64,000 bases of DNA from JAVKMO01 sp031539345 (lineage in GTDB: Bacteria; Bacteroidota; Bacteroidia; Chitinophagales; Chitinophagaceae): assembly GCA_031539345.1 (NCBI GenBank), contig JAVKMO010000024.1, forward strand, positions 37,453 to 101,452. The letters run 5' to 3'. This document shows positions 26,392-35,173 of this stretch, piece by piece. The notes under the pieces were generated by a model, which was not told the origin of the DNA, searched no databases, and saw only the letters and a program-made list of their open reading frames with translations. Position numbers and translations under genes: made by a program. Within the stretch, counting starts at the first letter, position 1. Each line of letters starts with the position of its first letter.

Positions 26392-27465
26392 ATGAAAAAA
26401 ATTCTTGTTCTTGGAAGCGGTAAAATTGGTTCTGCCGCAGCTTATATGCTCCATCAAAATAAAAATTATGCCATCACCATTGCTGACAGTTTTAAGAACA
26501 ACGCTGTTCTCGAATTAGAAAAAATGGGCGTTTCTGTTCTCATTGGAAATTTTTCTGATGACGCTTTTTTACAGCAGGCTTTTCAACATCAAGAGTATGT
26601 TTTGAATGCTTGCCCTTTTAATTTAAATGTCCGTCTTGTTGATTTTGCATTAAAAAATAACGTCCACTATTTTGACCTTTCTGAAGACGTTGCATCAACA
26701 AATTATATTCAACAAATTGCACCAAAAGCAAAAACTGTATTTATTCCCCAATGCGGTTTAGCACCCGGTTTTGTGAGCATTGCGGCTAAACATTTATGTA
26801 ATTATTTTGATGTTTTGCAAGATGTGAAACTCCGTGTAGGAGCATTAACACTCAATCCCAACAATGCTTTGAAATATAATTTGTCATGGAGTACAGATGG
26901 ATTATTAAATGAATATGCCCATCCTTGCGATGCCATATCAAATCACCAAATGGTGAAATTACCTGCCTTAGAAGGCTTGGAACACTTTACTTTAGATGGC
27001 GTAGAATATGAGGCTTTTAATACGTCTGGCGGCATTGGTGGTTTAGCACACCAATTAAATGGCAAGGTCAAAAATTTAGACTACAAAACGGTTCGCTACA
27101 AAGGGCATTGCGATCTAATGCGTTTTTTATATGACGATTTGGGCTTTAAAAATAATCGTGCTTTATTGACAGAAATTTTCAATAAAAACATTCCTACAAC
27201 AAAAGAAGATGTCATCTTGATTTATATCAGTGTTGCTGGAATTAAAAATAACGTATTAGAACAAAAAACAATTACGTATAAAATTCCACACCAAATCATT
27301 AACGGCAAACATTTTACGGGCATACAATTAACGACAGCCGGTTCTGTTTGTGCGGTGATTGATTTGCATATCAATGAAAAATTGCCACAAAAAGGCTTTG
27401 TGATGCAAGAGGATATTCCTTATGATGAATATGCGAAAAGCCCCTTTTTGAAATACTATTTTTAA
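26392..27465 (+). CDS. Lysine 6-dehydrogenase / saccharopine dehydrogenase-family oxidoreductase
   Basis: 357 residues from the ATG at 26392 (an upstream ATG at 26344 would put a hydrophobic tail before the NAD fold and is rejected). The Rossmann motif GSGKIGSAAA is at about 8-17. The second domain carries CGLAPGFVSIAAKHL and TSGGIGGLA, as in saccharopine dehydrogenase-like reductases. Length and context favour L-lysine 6-dehydrogenase (lysine to allysine) over true saccharopine dehydrogenase. The next genes encode enzymes acting further down the same route. The reaction is inferred, not proven. Confidence 0.75.
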   Translation: MKKILVLGSGKIGSAAAYMLHQNKNYAITIADSFKNNAVLELEKMGVSVLIGNFSDDAFLQQAFQHQEYVLNACPFNLNVRLVDFALKNNVHYFDLSEDVASTNYIQQIAPKAKTVFIPQCGLAPGFVSIAAKHLCNYFDVLQDVKLRVGALTLNPNNALKYNLSWSTDGLLNEYAHPCDAISNHQMVKLPALEGLEHFTLDGVEYEAFNTSGGIGGLAHQLNGKVKNLDYKTVRYKGHCDLMRFLYDDLGFKNNRALLTEIFNKNIPTTKEDVILIYISVAGIKNNVLEQKTITYKIPHQIINGKHFTGIQLTTAGSVCAVIDLHINEKLPQKGFVMQEDIPYDEYAKSPFLKYYF

Positions 27466-27480
27466 TCTAAAACATTTGTT

Positions 27481-28383
27481 ATGAATACAAAATATGAAAA
27501 ATTAGAATTCATTTTAGACGGTTTGATGCAACGTTATCAAGACCGTGTTCCTGCTGTAAAACGGTTGTTTCAAGCCTTGCTAAAAGAAGGCATCGTGTTG
27601 AAAAATGCAGACGTTCAAAATGACCACATTGCTTTTAGAACTATGGGCGTAAAGCATTTAGGAATTGCATCTATGGAAAAGATTTTTTTGCATTATGGCT
27701 ATCAGAAAAAAGAATATTTTTTGTTTGAAGAAAAAAAACTCAACGCTTATTGGTATCATCCACCATTGCCTCAATACCCAAGAATCTTTTTAAGTGAATT
27801 GAGAGTACAAGATTTGAGTCCGGAAACGCAAGCCATTATTCATTCTTATACAAATCAAATCACCGCAGACCCGCTTGACCAAATTGACTTGAATGATGAG
27901 TATGCGATAGATACTTTTTTGCATAGTGGCTTATGGTCATTGCCTTCATTGGCAGACTACAAAGCACTGCAAAAAGAAAGTGAATATGCTGCATGGGTCA
28001 TTTACAATCGCTATTATTTAAATCATTTTACAATTAGTGTTCACAACCTTCCAAAATATAATGACTTGGAGGTGTTTAATTTATGGTTAGAAAAAAATGG
28101 TTTCATTTTAAATAATGCTGGAGGAAAAATAAAACATAGCCCCGACGGCTTGTTGTTACAATCTTCTACTGTTGCAGAAATGATAGAAGCCACTTTTTTG
28201 AATAATGAAAAAGAAACAATTGCTGGCTCTTATGTAGAATTTGCAGAACGCAAAGTGTTGCCGCAGTTTGCACACTTATTACCTCATGAAATTGAACGCG
28301 AGCACAGACGAGACGGTTTTGAAACAAAAAATGCTAACAAAATTTTTGAAAGCACTTTTATGTCGCAAACAAAAAATCGATAG
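27481..28383 (+). CDS. hglS: 2-oxoadipate dioxygenase/decarboxylase (HglS, DUF1338)
   Basis: Fe(II) enzyme of the DUF1338/YdcJ family; characterised HglS turns 2-oxoadipate into D-2-hydroxyglutarate in lysine breakdown. 300 residues. Family metal and substrate residues appear in order: His and Arg in NDHIAFRTMGV (near residue 44), His in NHFTISVH, and Glu in YVEFAERKVLP. It starts 15 nt after the lysine dehydrogenase-like gene and is followed by ALDH7. The family call is strong; the substrate follows from the family and the cluster. Confidence 0.85.
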   Translation: MNTKYEKLEFILDGLMQRYQDRVPAVKRLFQALLKEGIVLKNADVQNDHIAFRTMGVKHLGIASMEKIFLHYGYQKKEYFLFEEKKLNAYWYHPPLPQYPRIFLSELRVQDLSPETQAIIHSYTNQITADPLDQIDLNDEYAIDTFLHSGLWSLPSLADYKALQKESEYAAWVIYNRYYLNHFTISVHNLPKYNDLEVFNLWLEKNGFILNNAGGKIKHSPDGLLLQSSTVAEMIEATFLNNEKETIAGSYVEFAERKVLPQFAHLLPHEIEREHRRDGFETKNANKIFESTFMSQTKNR

Positions 28384-28473
28384 CATTGATCAAACTCATT
28401 TCATCATTGAAGGGAGTTATTTTAATGATGATAAAAACAAATTTGATATTCATTGACCCTTAAACACATTCGT

Positions 28474-30003
28474 ATGACAAAAGATTTTCTTCAACAATTA
28501 CAACTCCACGACCAAGAGGCTGGCACATCAACAGGAACAGTTTTTTTGCGTGAGCAATCTGCAACAATCAAAAGTTTATCGCCTGTGGACAACGCCGTCA
28601 TCGGCGAAGTTTTTACTACAACAAACAAGCAATATGAAACCGTGATTGTTCAAGCACAATCTGCATTTTATGAATGGCGAAATATTCCGGCACCACGCAG
28701 AGGAGAAATTGTAAGACAAATTGGAAATGCGTTTCGAGAACACAAAACTGAATTGGGAAAATTGGTCGCTTATGAAATGGGAAAAAGTATGCAAGAAGGT
28801 TTGGGCGAGGTGCAAGAGATGATAGACATTTGCGATTTTGCTGTTGGCTTGTCGCGTCAGTTGTATGGTTTAACCATGCATTCAGAACGTCCACAACACA
28901 GAATGTATGAACAGTGGCACCCAATAGGAATTGTTGGCATTATTTCTGCCTTTAATTTTCCTGTTGCTGTATGGTGTTGGAACGCTGCCATTGCATGGGT
29001 GTGTGGAAATGTATGCGTATGGAAGCCATCAGAAAAAACACCCTTGTGTGCAATTGCTTGCCAAAAAATTGTAAGTCAAGTTTTTGTTCAACATAATCTG
29101 CCAGAGGGCATTTCTAATTTAATTACAGGCGATACAACACTTGGAAAAACGCTCTGTGCAGACGACAGAATTGCGTTGATTTCTGCAACAGGTTCAACAG
29201 CAATGGGAAAAGATGTGGCACAAAGTGTGGGTCGCAGATTAGGCAAATATTTATTAGAACTTGGCGGAAATAACGCCATGATTATTACTCCAAATGCAGA
29301 CCTTTCTTTGGCGATAAGAGCCCTTGTGTTTGGTGCAATAGGAACAGCAGGTCAGCGTTGCACAACAACACGCCGTTTGATTATTCATAAAACAATCTAT
29401 GCTGAATTTACGTCGCAATTAGTTGATGCGTACAAACAATTAGAAATAGGAAATCCTTTAGATGAAAATAATCATATCGGACCTTTGATTGATGAAGCCG
29501 CAGTAAATGGTTATTTAAAAGCACTCGACCGTTGTGAAAAAAATGGAGCAAAATTTTTACTCAAAGGAAATGTATTGCAAGGAAAAAATTATCCTTCTAA
29601 TTGTTATGTAAGCCCAAGTATTGTTTTCGTAGAACATGATTTTCCTTTTATTAAAGAAGAGGTTTTTGCCCCCTTGTTATATGTTGTACAATATGACCAA
29701 ATTGAAGAAGCAATTGAACTCCAAAACAATGTGCCACAAGGATTATCGTCTTCAATAATGACTTTGAATATGCGTGAGATGGAATTATTTTTATCTGCAA
29801 ATGGTTCAGATTGTGGAATAGCAAACGTGAATGTTGGCACAAGTGGTGCAGAAATTGGCGGTGCATTTGGTGGAGAAAAAGAAACCGGCGGAGGGCGAGA
29901 ATCTGGTTCAGATGCATGGAAGGCTTATATGAGAAGACAAACCAATAGCATCAATTTTGGCACAACAATTCCATTGGCTCAAGGTATTCGTTTTGATCTA
30001 TAA
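28474..30003 (+). CDS. ALDH7-type aldehyde dehydrogenase (aminoadipate semialdehyde dehydrogenase)
   Basis: NAD(P)-dependent oxidation of 2-aminoadipate semialdehyde (in equilibrium with piperideine-6-carboxylate) to 2-aminoadipate. 509 residues from the ATG at 28474; a TTG at 28453 is rejected. The catalytic Glu is in LLELGGNNAM and the nucleophile Cys in GTAGQRCTTTRRL. The C-terminal GGAFGGEKETGGGRESGSDAW pattern is typical of the antiquitin (ALDH7) branch. It lies 90 nt after hglS, fitting a lysine catabolic operon. Confidence 0.88.
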   Translation: MTKDFLQQLQLHDQEAGTSTGTVFLREQSATIKSLSPVDNAVIGEVFTTTNKQYETVIVQAQSAFYEWRNIPAPRRGEIVRQIGNAFREHKTELGKLVAYEMGKSMQEGLGEVQEMIDICDFAVGLSRQLYGLTMHSERPQHRMYEQWHPIGIVGIISAFNFPVAVWCWNAAIAWVCGNVCVWKPSEKTPLCAIACQKIVSQVFVQHNLPEGISNLITGDTTLGKTLCADDRIALISATGSTAMGKDVAQSVGRRLGKYLLELGGNNAMIITPNADLSLAIRALVFGAIGTAGQRCTTTRRLIIHKTIYAEFTSQLVDAYKQLEIGNPLDENNHIGPLIDEAAVNGYLKALDRCEKNGAKFLLKGNVLQGKNYPSNCYVSPSIVFVEHDFPFIKEEVFAPLLYVVQYDQIEEAIELQNNVPQGLSSSIMTLNMREMELFLSANGSDCGIANVNVGTSGAEIGGAFGGEKETGGGRESGSDAWKAYMRRQTNSINFGTTIPLAQGIRFDL

Positions 30004-30282
30004 AGTCAAAATGATGCTTATCGAAACTCAGTCTTTGTACACGAAAAATAGATGTATTTTTTTATAGAGAAATTGAAGTGAATTGGCTTACATACTGCGT
30101 GTAAATAGCAACTAAAACAGCACCTTTGAAAAAACAAAATCTTTAAACGATGACAACAGAAGCCCTAAATTTAAAAAAAATAACCCTCTCTTAATTCAAT
30201 AAAAAACAGCCGGTTGTGAAATGGACTGCATCTATTTATCTACGAAAGTGTATTGTCATTATGATTTAAATTGAACCATCAT
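30004..30282. other. 279-bp gap before the permease
   Basis: Non-coding; no stable inverted repeat, promoter box or small gene was seen. The permease may therefore have its own unrecognised promoter or be read from the upstream genes. Confidence 0.4.
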
Positions 30283-31920
30283 ATGCTAAAAAACATATTT
30301 AGAAAAAAAGGATTTAACGATCTTGAAAAAGACGTTCCTCAAGGAAAAATGAACCGCGTATTAACCGTAAAAGACCTTGTTTATATTGGTGTTGCGGGAG
30401 TAATAGGAGCAGGAATGTTTACGTCTGTTGGGCGAGCAACTTATGCTGGTGGCCCTGGCGTTACACTTCTCTTTGTCCTCATTGGCATTGTCTGCATTTT
30501 TATTTCTTTATGTTATGCAGAATTTGCCTCGCGCATTCCACTTACAGGAAGCTCTTATTCTTATGCGTATTATGTGTTTGGCGAATTTGTAGCCTGGCTT
30601 GTTGGTTGGATTTTGATTATCGAATATTCTTTATCTAATATCATCATTGCCATTTCGTGGAGTAGTTATTTTAAAAACGTGTTAGATGGGTTTTCAATTC
30701 ATATTCCAGAATGGCTCACCATTGATAGAACGACTGCATACAATGCGTATCAAAATTTATTACAACAAGGACAAGATGTAAGCACTTCAATATGGGCAAC
30801 TGCACCAGAAATTTTTGGAGCGAAAATTGTGCTCAATTTGCCTGCTTTTTTAATTGTGTTTTTAATCGGCGGCATTTGTTATGTTGGTATAAAAGAAAGT
30901 AAAAATTATTCTAAATGGATGGTTTATATCAAACTTTCGGTGCTTTTATTTTTTGTTATTGTTGGGTTTTTTACCATTGATTTTTCAAATTATCATCCTT
31001 TTTTACCGAATGGTTTTAGTGGAGTAATGCACGGCGTATCTGCCATTTTCTTTGCGTATATTGGTTTTGAAGCTGTTTCAACACTGGCAGAAGAAACAGT
31101 TAATCCACAACGCGATTTGCCGCGTGGAATGTTTTATACTATTCTCATTTGCTCTGTTGTTTATATCATAGTGTCTTTTGTATTGGCGGGTATTGTCAAC
31201 TATAAAGAACTCAATGTTTCAGACCCTTTAGCTTTTGCTTTTGAACAAAAAAAAATGGCAATGGTCAGTTATATTATTTCGAGTTTATCGCTCATTGCGT
31301 CTTCTTCAACGTTATTGGTTTATCAAATCAGCCAACCTCGTTTATGGATGAACATGAGCAGAGACGGCTTGTTGCCAAAAATATTTTCAACCATTAACAA
31401 ACGTTTTTTAACGCCCTCTTTTTCTACCATCATATCCACTTTTTTAATTGCAACGCCTACCCTTTTTGTTGACCCTTATGCAATGACAGACATTACGAGC
31501 ATTGGCACACTGTTCACGTTTGCCGTTATTTCTTTTGGCGTTTTGTATTTGCCGAAAGACAATAATTTCAAAGGGTTTCAAAATGTATATATCAATTCGC
31601 GCTATGTTCTTCCTCCTCTTTATGCTGGTTTTTTATTTGTATATAGTAACAGAATTTTTGCTTTTTTTCAAACAACACAACACCAATATTCAGACATTTT
31701 ATTTATCGGGTTTCTTGTTGTTGCTGCTTTTTTAATTGTGCTTGCAAGCATCAAAAACTATTCTCTCATTCCCGTTTTATCGACCTTGTTGTGCTTGTAT
31801 TTAATGATTGAAATTCCTCCCAATAGCTGGATTGTTTTTTTTATTTGGGTGTTGCTTGGATGTTTGATTTATTTCTTTTATGGGTATAAAAAAAGCAAAC
31901 TCAACAATACATTCTCTTGA
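30283..31920 (+). CDS. APC-family (cationic amino acid-type) permease
   Basis: 545-residue inner-membrane protein with 12 or more hydrophobic helices. The first helix region, VYIGVAGVIGAGMFTSVG, holds the unwound GAGMF substrate motif of the APC superfamily, and FFAYIGFEAVSTLAEETVNPQRDLP is the conserved helix 6 to loop segment of CAT-type transporters. Together with the upstream lysine enzymes this suggests uptake of lysine or another basic amino acid; specificity cannot be read directly. The start is the ATG at 30283; a TTG at 30271 would add four residues. Confidence 0.88.
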   Translation: MLKNIFRKKGFNDLEKDVPQGKMNRVLTVKDLVYIGVAGVIGAGMFTSVGRATYAGGPGVTLLFVLIGIVCIFISLCYAEFASRIPLTGSSYSYAYYVFGEFVAWLVGWILIIEYSLSNIIIAISWSSYFKNVLDGFSIHIPEWLTIDRTTAYNAYQNLLQQGQDVSTSIWATAPEIFGAKIVLNLPAFLIVFLIGGICYVGIKESKNYSKWMVYIKLSVLLFFVIVGFFTIDFSNYHPFLPNGFSGVMHGVSAIFFAYIGFEAVSTLAEETVNPQRDLPRGMFYTILICSVVYIIVSFVLAGIVNYKELNVSDPLAFAFEQKKMAMVSYIISSLSLIASSSTLLVYQISQPRLWMNMSRDGLLPKIFSTINKRFLTPSFSTIISTFLIATPTLFVDPYAMTDITSIGTLFTFAVISFGVLYLPKDNNFKGFQNVYINSRYVLPPLYAGFLFVYSNRIFAFFQTTQHQYSDILFIGFLVVAAFLIVLASIKNYSLIPVLSTLLCLYLMIEIPPNSWIVFFIWVLLGCLIYFFYGYKKSKLNNTFS

Positions 31921-32000
31921 CCCTGATTTGTCATTTACAAAAAAAATTAGTTTGAACTTTTTCATTCTTTTATTTTTAAAATGAAAGGGGGTAAAACATG

Positions 32001-32033
32001 ATAGTATTGCTTATGAGTTGCAAGAAATACTAT
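32001..32033. promoter_or_regulatory. Inverted repeat upstream of the methyltransferase
   Basis: ATAGTATT (32001-32008) and AATACTAT (32026-32033) are exact complements separated by 17 nt, 62 bp upstream of the methyltransferase ATG. Spaced palindromes in this position often bind a regulator of restriction-modification genes, sometimes the methyltransferase itself. No controller gene is present, so the role is a guess. Confidence 0.35.
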
Positions 32034-32095
32034 GATAAAGGTAGTCTAAAATAAAATTTGTATTTTCACCCTGAATTTTAATTTATCAATGATTC

Positions 32096-33370
32096 ATGAC
32101 GAAAAAATACAAAATAGCGAGTTTGTTTTCTGGTTGTGGTGGACTTGACCTTGGCTTTATAAAATCTGGATTTGAAGTTGTTTGGGCTAATGATTTTTTC
32201 AAAGAGGCTGTTGAAACATATAAAAAAAATATTGGAGACCATATTGTTTATGGAGATATAACTAAAATTAAGAGTGAAGATATTCCTAACAATTTTGATA
32301 TACTTTTAGGAGGGTTCCCTTGCCAAGGATTTTCGGTTGCAAATACGAAAAGAAGCATGGAAGATGAGCGTAATTTTTTATATAAAGAACTTTTAAGGCT
32401 CATTAAAGATAAACAACCAAAATTTTTTGTAGGGGAAAATGTGAAAGGATTATTGTCAATGCAACAAGGAAAAGTTATAGACATGATTATTAATGATTTT
32501 AAATCATTAGGTTATGAAGTTGAATATCGCCTTTTAAAAGCTTCAGATTATGGTGTACCTCAAAACAGAGAAAGAGTAGTAATTATAGGAAATAGATTGG
32601 GGTTAAAAAATCCTTTTCCAGAAAAAACGAACGGTTTAGTAAATGATTTATTAGATAAAAATTTAAAACCTTACACAACAGTAAAAGATTCTGTAGGTTA
32701 TTTAGCAAAAGTAAGGACAAGAGATGTTCCATTTGATTTGAATGGTACAACAATTTATAATCATGTCGCAAGAACAAACGTTGCTGATAAATTTTGGGGG
32801 AGAAAACAAAACGTAAATCAATACGAAATATGTGATTACCTGAAATATTGGAGATATAAAAGTGGTTGGACTACAAAAAAAATTGATGAACATTTTGGTT
32901 ATGCACATACTGCAGGACACTGGTTTAGAAAAGATAACAATTCAGGCAGTATTCCAAATCCAAGTGATTGGTGGGAGCTTAAAAAAATTTTAAATTTTGA
33001 TGATACTTATGATAAAGCGGTAACTGAATTAGAACTTAAAGAAATAAAATTTGAGCAATCTTTAAGAATAAATAATTGGGAACTACCTAGTGATACAATA
33101 ACAGCAACAGGGCCAGAAATCCATCCTAATAGAGAAAGAAGAATGTCAGTAAGGGAATGTGCTATAATACAAACTTTCCCTGATGATTTTGTTTTTTGTG
33201 GTAGTTTGGGAAATATGTACAAACAAATAGGAAATGCAGTACCTGTATTATTAGCACAAAAAATTGCAGAAGTTATAAAAGTAAAAATGGATCAACATGA
33301 ACAATCTAACACAAAAGCAAAGGGAAAGATTAATGCAAATAGAAACATTAGAGCTGAAATATTTGAATAA
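32096..33370 (+). CDS. DNA (cytosine-5) methyltransferase of a type II RM system
   Basis: Transfers a methyl group from SAM to C5 of cytosine in a specific DNA site. 424 residues with the standard motif order: I FSGCGGLDLG (11-20), IV PCQGFS with catalytic Cys76, VI ENV (114-116), VIII QNRER (156-160), and X IGNAVPV near the C-terminus. The target-recognition region (about 200-345) is large and contains KYWRYKSGWTTKKIDEHFG and TAGHWFRKDN, which look like a helix-turn-helix-type insert. The nuclease gene overlaps its last 74 nt. Codon choice (many ATA, GGA, AGA) differs from flanking genes, pointing to transfer. Confidence 0.95.
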   Translation: MTKKYKIASLFSGCGGLDLGFIKSGFEVVWANDFFKEAVETYKKNIGDHIVYGDITKIKSEDIPNNFDILLGGFPCQGFSVANTKRSMEDERNFLYKELLRLIKDKQPKFFVGENVKGLLSMQQGKVIDMIINDFKSLGYEVEYRLLKASDYGVPQNRERVVIIGNRLGLKNPFPEKTNGLVNDLLDKNLKPYTTVKDSVGYLAKVRTRDVPFDLNGTTIYNHVARTNVADKFWGRKQNVNQYEICDYLKYWRYKSGWTTKKIDEHFGYAHTAGHWFRKDNNSGSIPNPSDWWELKKILNFDDTYDKAVTELELKEIKFEQSLRINNWELPSDTITATGPEIHPNRERRMSVRECAIIQTFPDDFVFCGSLGNMYKQIGNAVPVLLAQKIAEVIKVKMDQHEQSNTKAKGKINANRNIRAEIFE

Positions 33371-34073
33371 ATTTTATCATTTTTTAAAATATGTTGAAGA
33401 CGAAATGATGTTTGGTTTTCAAACAAAAGAAAAAATTAAAGACGATTGGTTAGGAAAATATGATTCAAAAATTTCTAATTTTGCGGTAGGTGCAGAACGT
33501 ATTATTTATGCACTATTTAATGGAAAAAGTGTTGGACAACCAAATTCTTGTCCTGTTGGGGCTGATATGTTTTTTGAAGTTGAAGATGCGTTTATCCATA
33601 TTGACTTAAAAACAGTTCAAACGAGAAATATTGGAGATATTACACAAACCATTTTCGTAGGGAGAAATCAAAATAGTTTCAAATCTGAGATAAAAAAAGC
33701 GAATGGGGACTCATTTAACCCTAAAAGATTTTATGAACCAGCTTTGCCTACTTTTTATAATAGAGGTAAGAATAATGAAAAAATTTGTTTGTCCTATTTT
33801 GTAACAATTGCATATGAAGACAAAAATTTAAACATATTGAATATAAATTTATTATGTATGCCAAATGGGGAACTGGAAAAACATTATGGAACAAGAGTTT
33901 TATCAGCAGGTAAAAACCCTGACAAATCAAGATTTAGATTTACAGAAGTGCCAAATTTCGAATTACTGTCACCCCTTAGACCAAGAGTAATGGTTGTCTA
34001 TTTTGACAAAAACATGAGTGAAAAATTAAAGAAAAGCTTGTCTTTTTATGAAAATTTGTTTAACCAACAATAA
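33297..34073 (+). CDS. Probable type II restriction endonuclease (PD-(D/E)XK)
   Basis: 258 residues, no family recognised by eye. A likely nuclease core is Asp90 in CPVGAD followed by Asp103-Leu-Lys105 in HIDLKTV, the D...(D/E)xK spacing of PD-(D/E)XK enzymes. The start overlaps the methyltransferase by 74 nt in another frame (alternative ATG at 33333), and this coupling is typical of cognate RM pairs. It should cut the unmethylated site protected by the upstream enzyme; the recognition sequence is unknown. Composition matches the methyltransferase, not the neighbours. Confidence 0.75.
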   Translation: MNNLTQKQRERLMQIETLELKYLNKFYHFLKYVEDEMMFGFQTKEKIKDDWLGKYDSKISNFAVGAERIIYALFNGKSVGQPNSCPVGADMFFEVEDAFIHIDLKTVQTRNIGDITQTIFVGRNQNSFKSEIKKANGDSFNPKRFYEPALPTFYNRGKNNEKICLSYFVTIAYEDKNLNILNINLLCMPNGELEKHYGTRVLSAGKNPDKSRFRFTEVPNFELLSPLRPRVMVVYFDKNMSEKLKKSLSFYENLFNQQ

Positions 34074-34279
34074 AGTACTTCTTGCAAAACGAGTTTGCTA
34101 GAACGGAGCGGAAGTTAAACTTTTGACGATTTTACTTTTTAAATACATTGAGCCAATTGCCAAACCACTTACTTCTTTTATTGATTTGAGTGAAGATTAT
34201 TTTTTAGGATTTCGTCAATTTGAACTACTTTTTAGTAAGAGTCATTTATATTTTTTTTTGATTATAAAAATTCAACAAT

Positions 34280-35161
34280 ATGAAAAAAGCATTTGTATTT
34301 CCTGGACAAGGTTCGCAATTTGTGGGTATGGGCAAAAACTTATACGACAATTTTTCTCAAGCCAAAGAACGCTTCCAACAAGCAAATCAAATCCTCGGTT
34401 TTGACATTGCTGACATTATGTTTAATGGAAGCGACGACGCTTTAAAGCAAACAAAAGTTACCCAACCTGCTGTTTTTTTACACGCAGTGATTGCACATGA
34501 ATGTGCCAATATTGGCAAGCCTGATATGGTTGCAGGTCATTCCTTAGGAGAATTTTCTGCACTTGTTGCCAACCAAACAATTGCTTTTGAAGAAGCCTTA
34601 AAATTAGTTTCATTGCGTGCGTTAGCCATGCAAAAAGCCTGCGATGCAATACCTTCAACAATGGCTGCCGTATTGGGGTTAGATGATGCTACGATAGAAA
34701 AAATTTGTGCAGAAATTAAAGACGATGTTGTTGTACCAGCCAACTATAATAGCCCCGGACAATTGGTTATTTCTGGCGACATAAAAGGCATTGACGCCGC
34801 TTGTGAATTATTAAAAGCCGCAGGCGCAAAACGCTGTTTAAAATTACCTGTGAGTGGTGCTTTTCATTCTCCTTTAATGGCATCAGCCCAAAAAGAATTA
34901 GAAATGGCTATTCAACAAACAACATTCAAAACGCCTATTTGCCCCGTTTATCAAAACGTTGTTGCACAAGCCGTGCAAGACCCACAACAAATTAAAATCA
35001 ATCTCATACAACAACTGACACAAGCTGTTCGTTGGACACAATGCGTACAAGCAATGTGTGCAGATGGAGCAACAGAATTTATAGAAATTGGGCCAGGAAA
35101 AGTATTACAAGGGTTGGTTGCAAAAATCAACAACACGGTTACTTGTTCAGGCATTGCTTAA
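34280..35161 (+). CDS. fabD: Malonyl-CoA:ACP transacylase
   Basis: Loads malonyl groups onto acyl carrier protein for fatty acid synthesis. 293 residues. FPGQGSQFVGMG is at 7-18, the nucleophile Ser88 is in GHSLGEFSA, and the catalytic His is in GAFHSPLM. The upstream 206-bp gap after the restriction gene holds no visible promoter or gene; a 93-codon frame at 34123-34404 that runs into fabD is spurious. mqnB follows 12 nt downstream. Confidence 0.95.
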   Translation: MKKAFVFPGQGSQFVGMGKNLYDNFSQAKERFQQANQILGFDIADIMFNGSDDALKQTKVTQPAVFLHAVIAHECANIGKPDMVAGHSLGEFSALVANQTIAFEEALKLVSLRALAMQKACDAIPSTMAAVLGLDDATIEKICAEIKDDVVVPANYNSPGQLVISGDIKGIDAACELLKAAGAKRCLKLPVSGAFHSPLMASAQKELEMAIQQTTFKTPICPVYQNVVAQAVQDPQQIKINLIQQLTQAVRWTQCVQAMCADGATEFIEIGPGKVLQGLVAKINNTVTCSGIA

Positions 35162-35173
35162 TGGCGAATTAAG

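Noticed and set aside
34083..34097. GCAAA...TTTGC hairpin after the restriction gene
   Set aside because: Only 5 bp and no T-run; not convincing as a terminator.
34123..34404. 93-codon plus-strand frame before fabD
   Set aside because: It overlaps the fabD start in another frame, and its second half is merely shifted fabD sequence.
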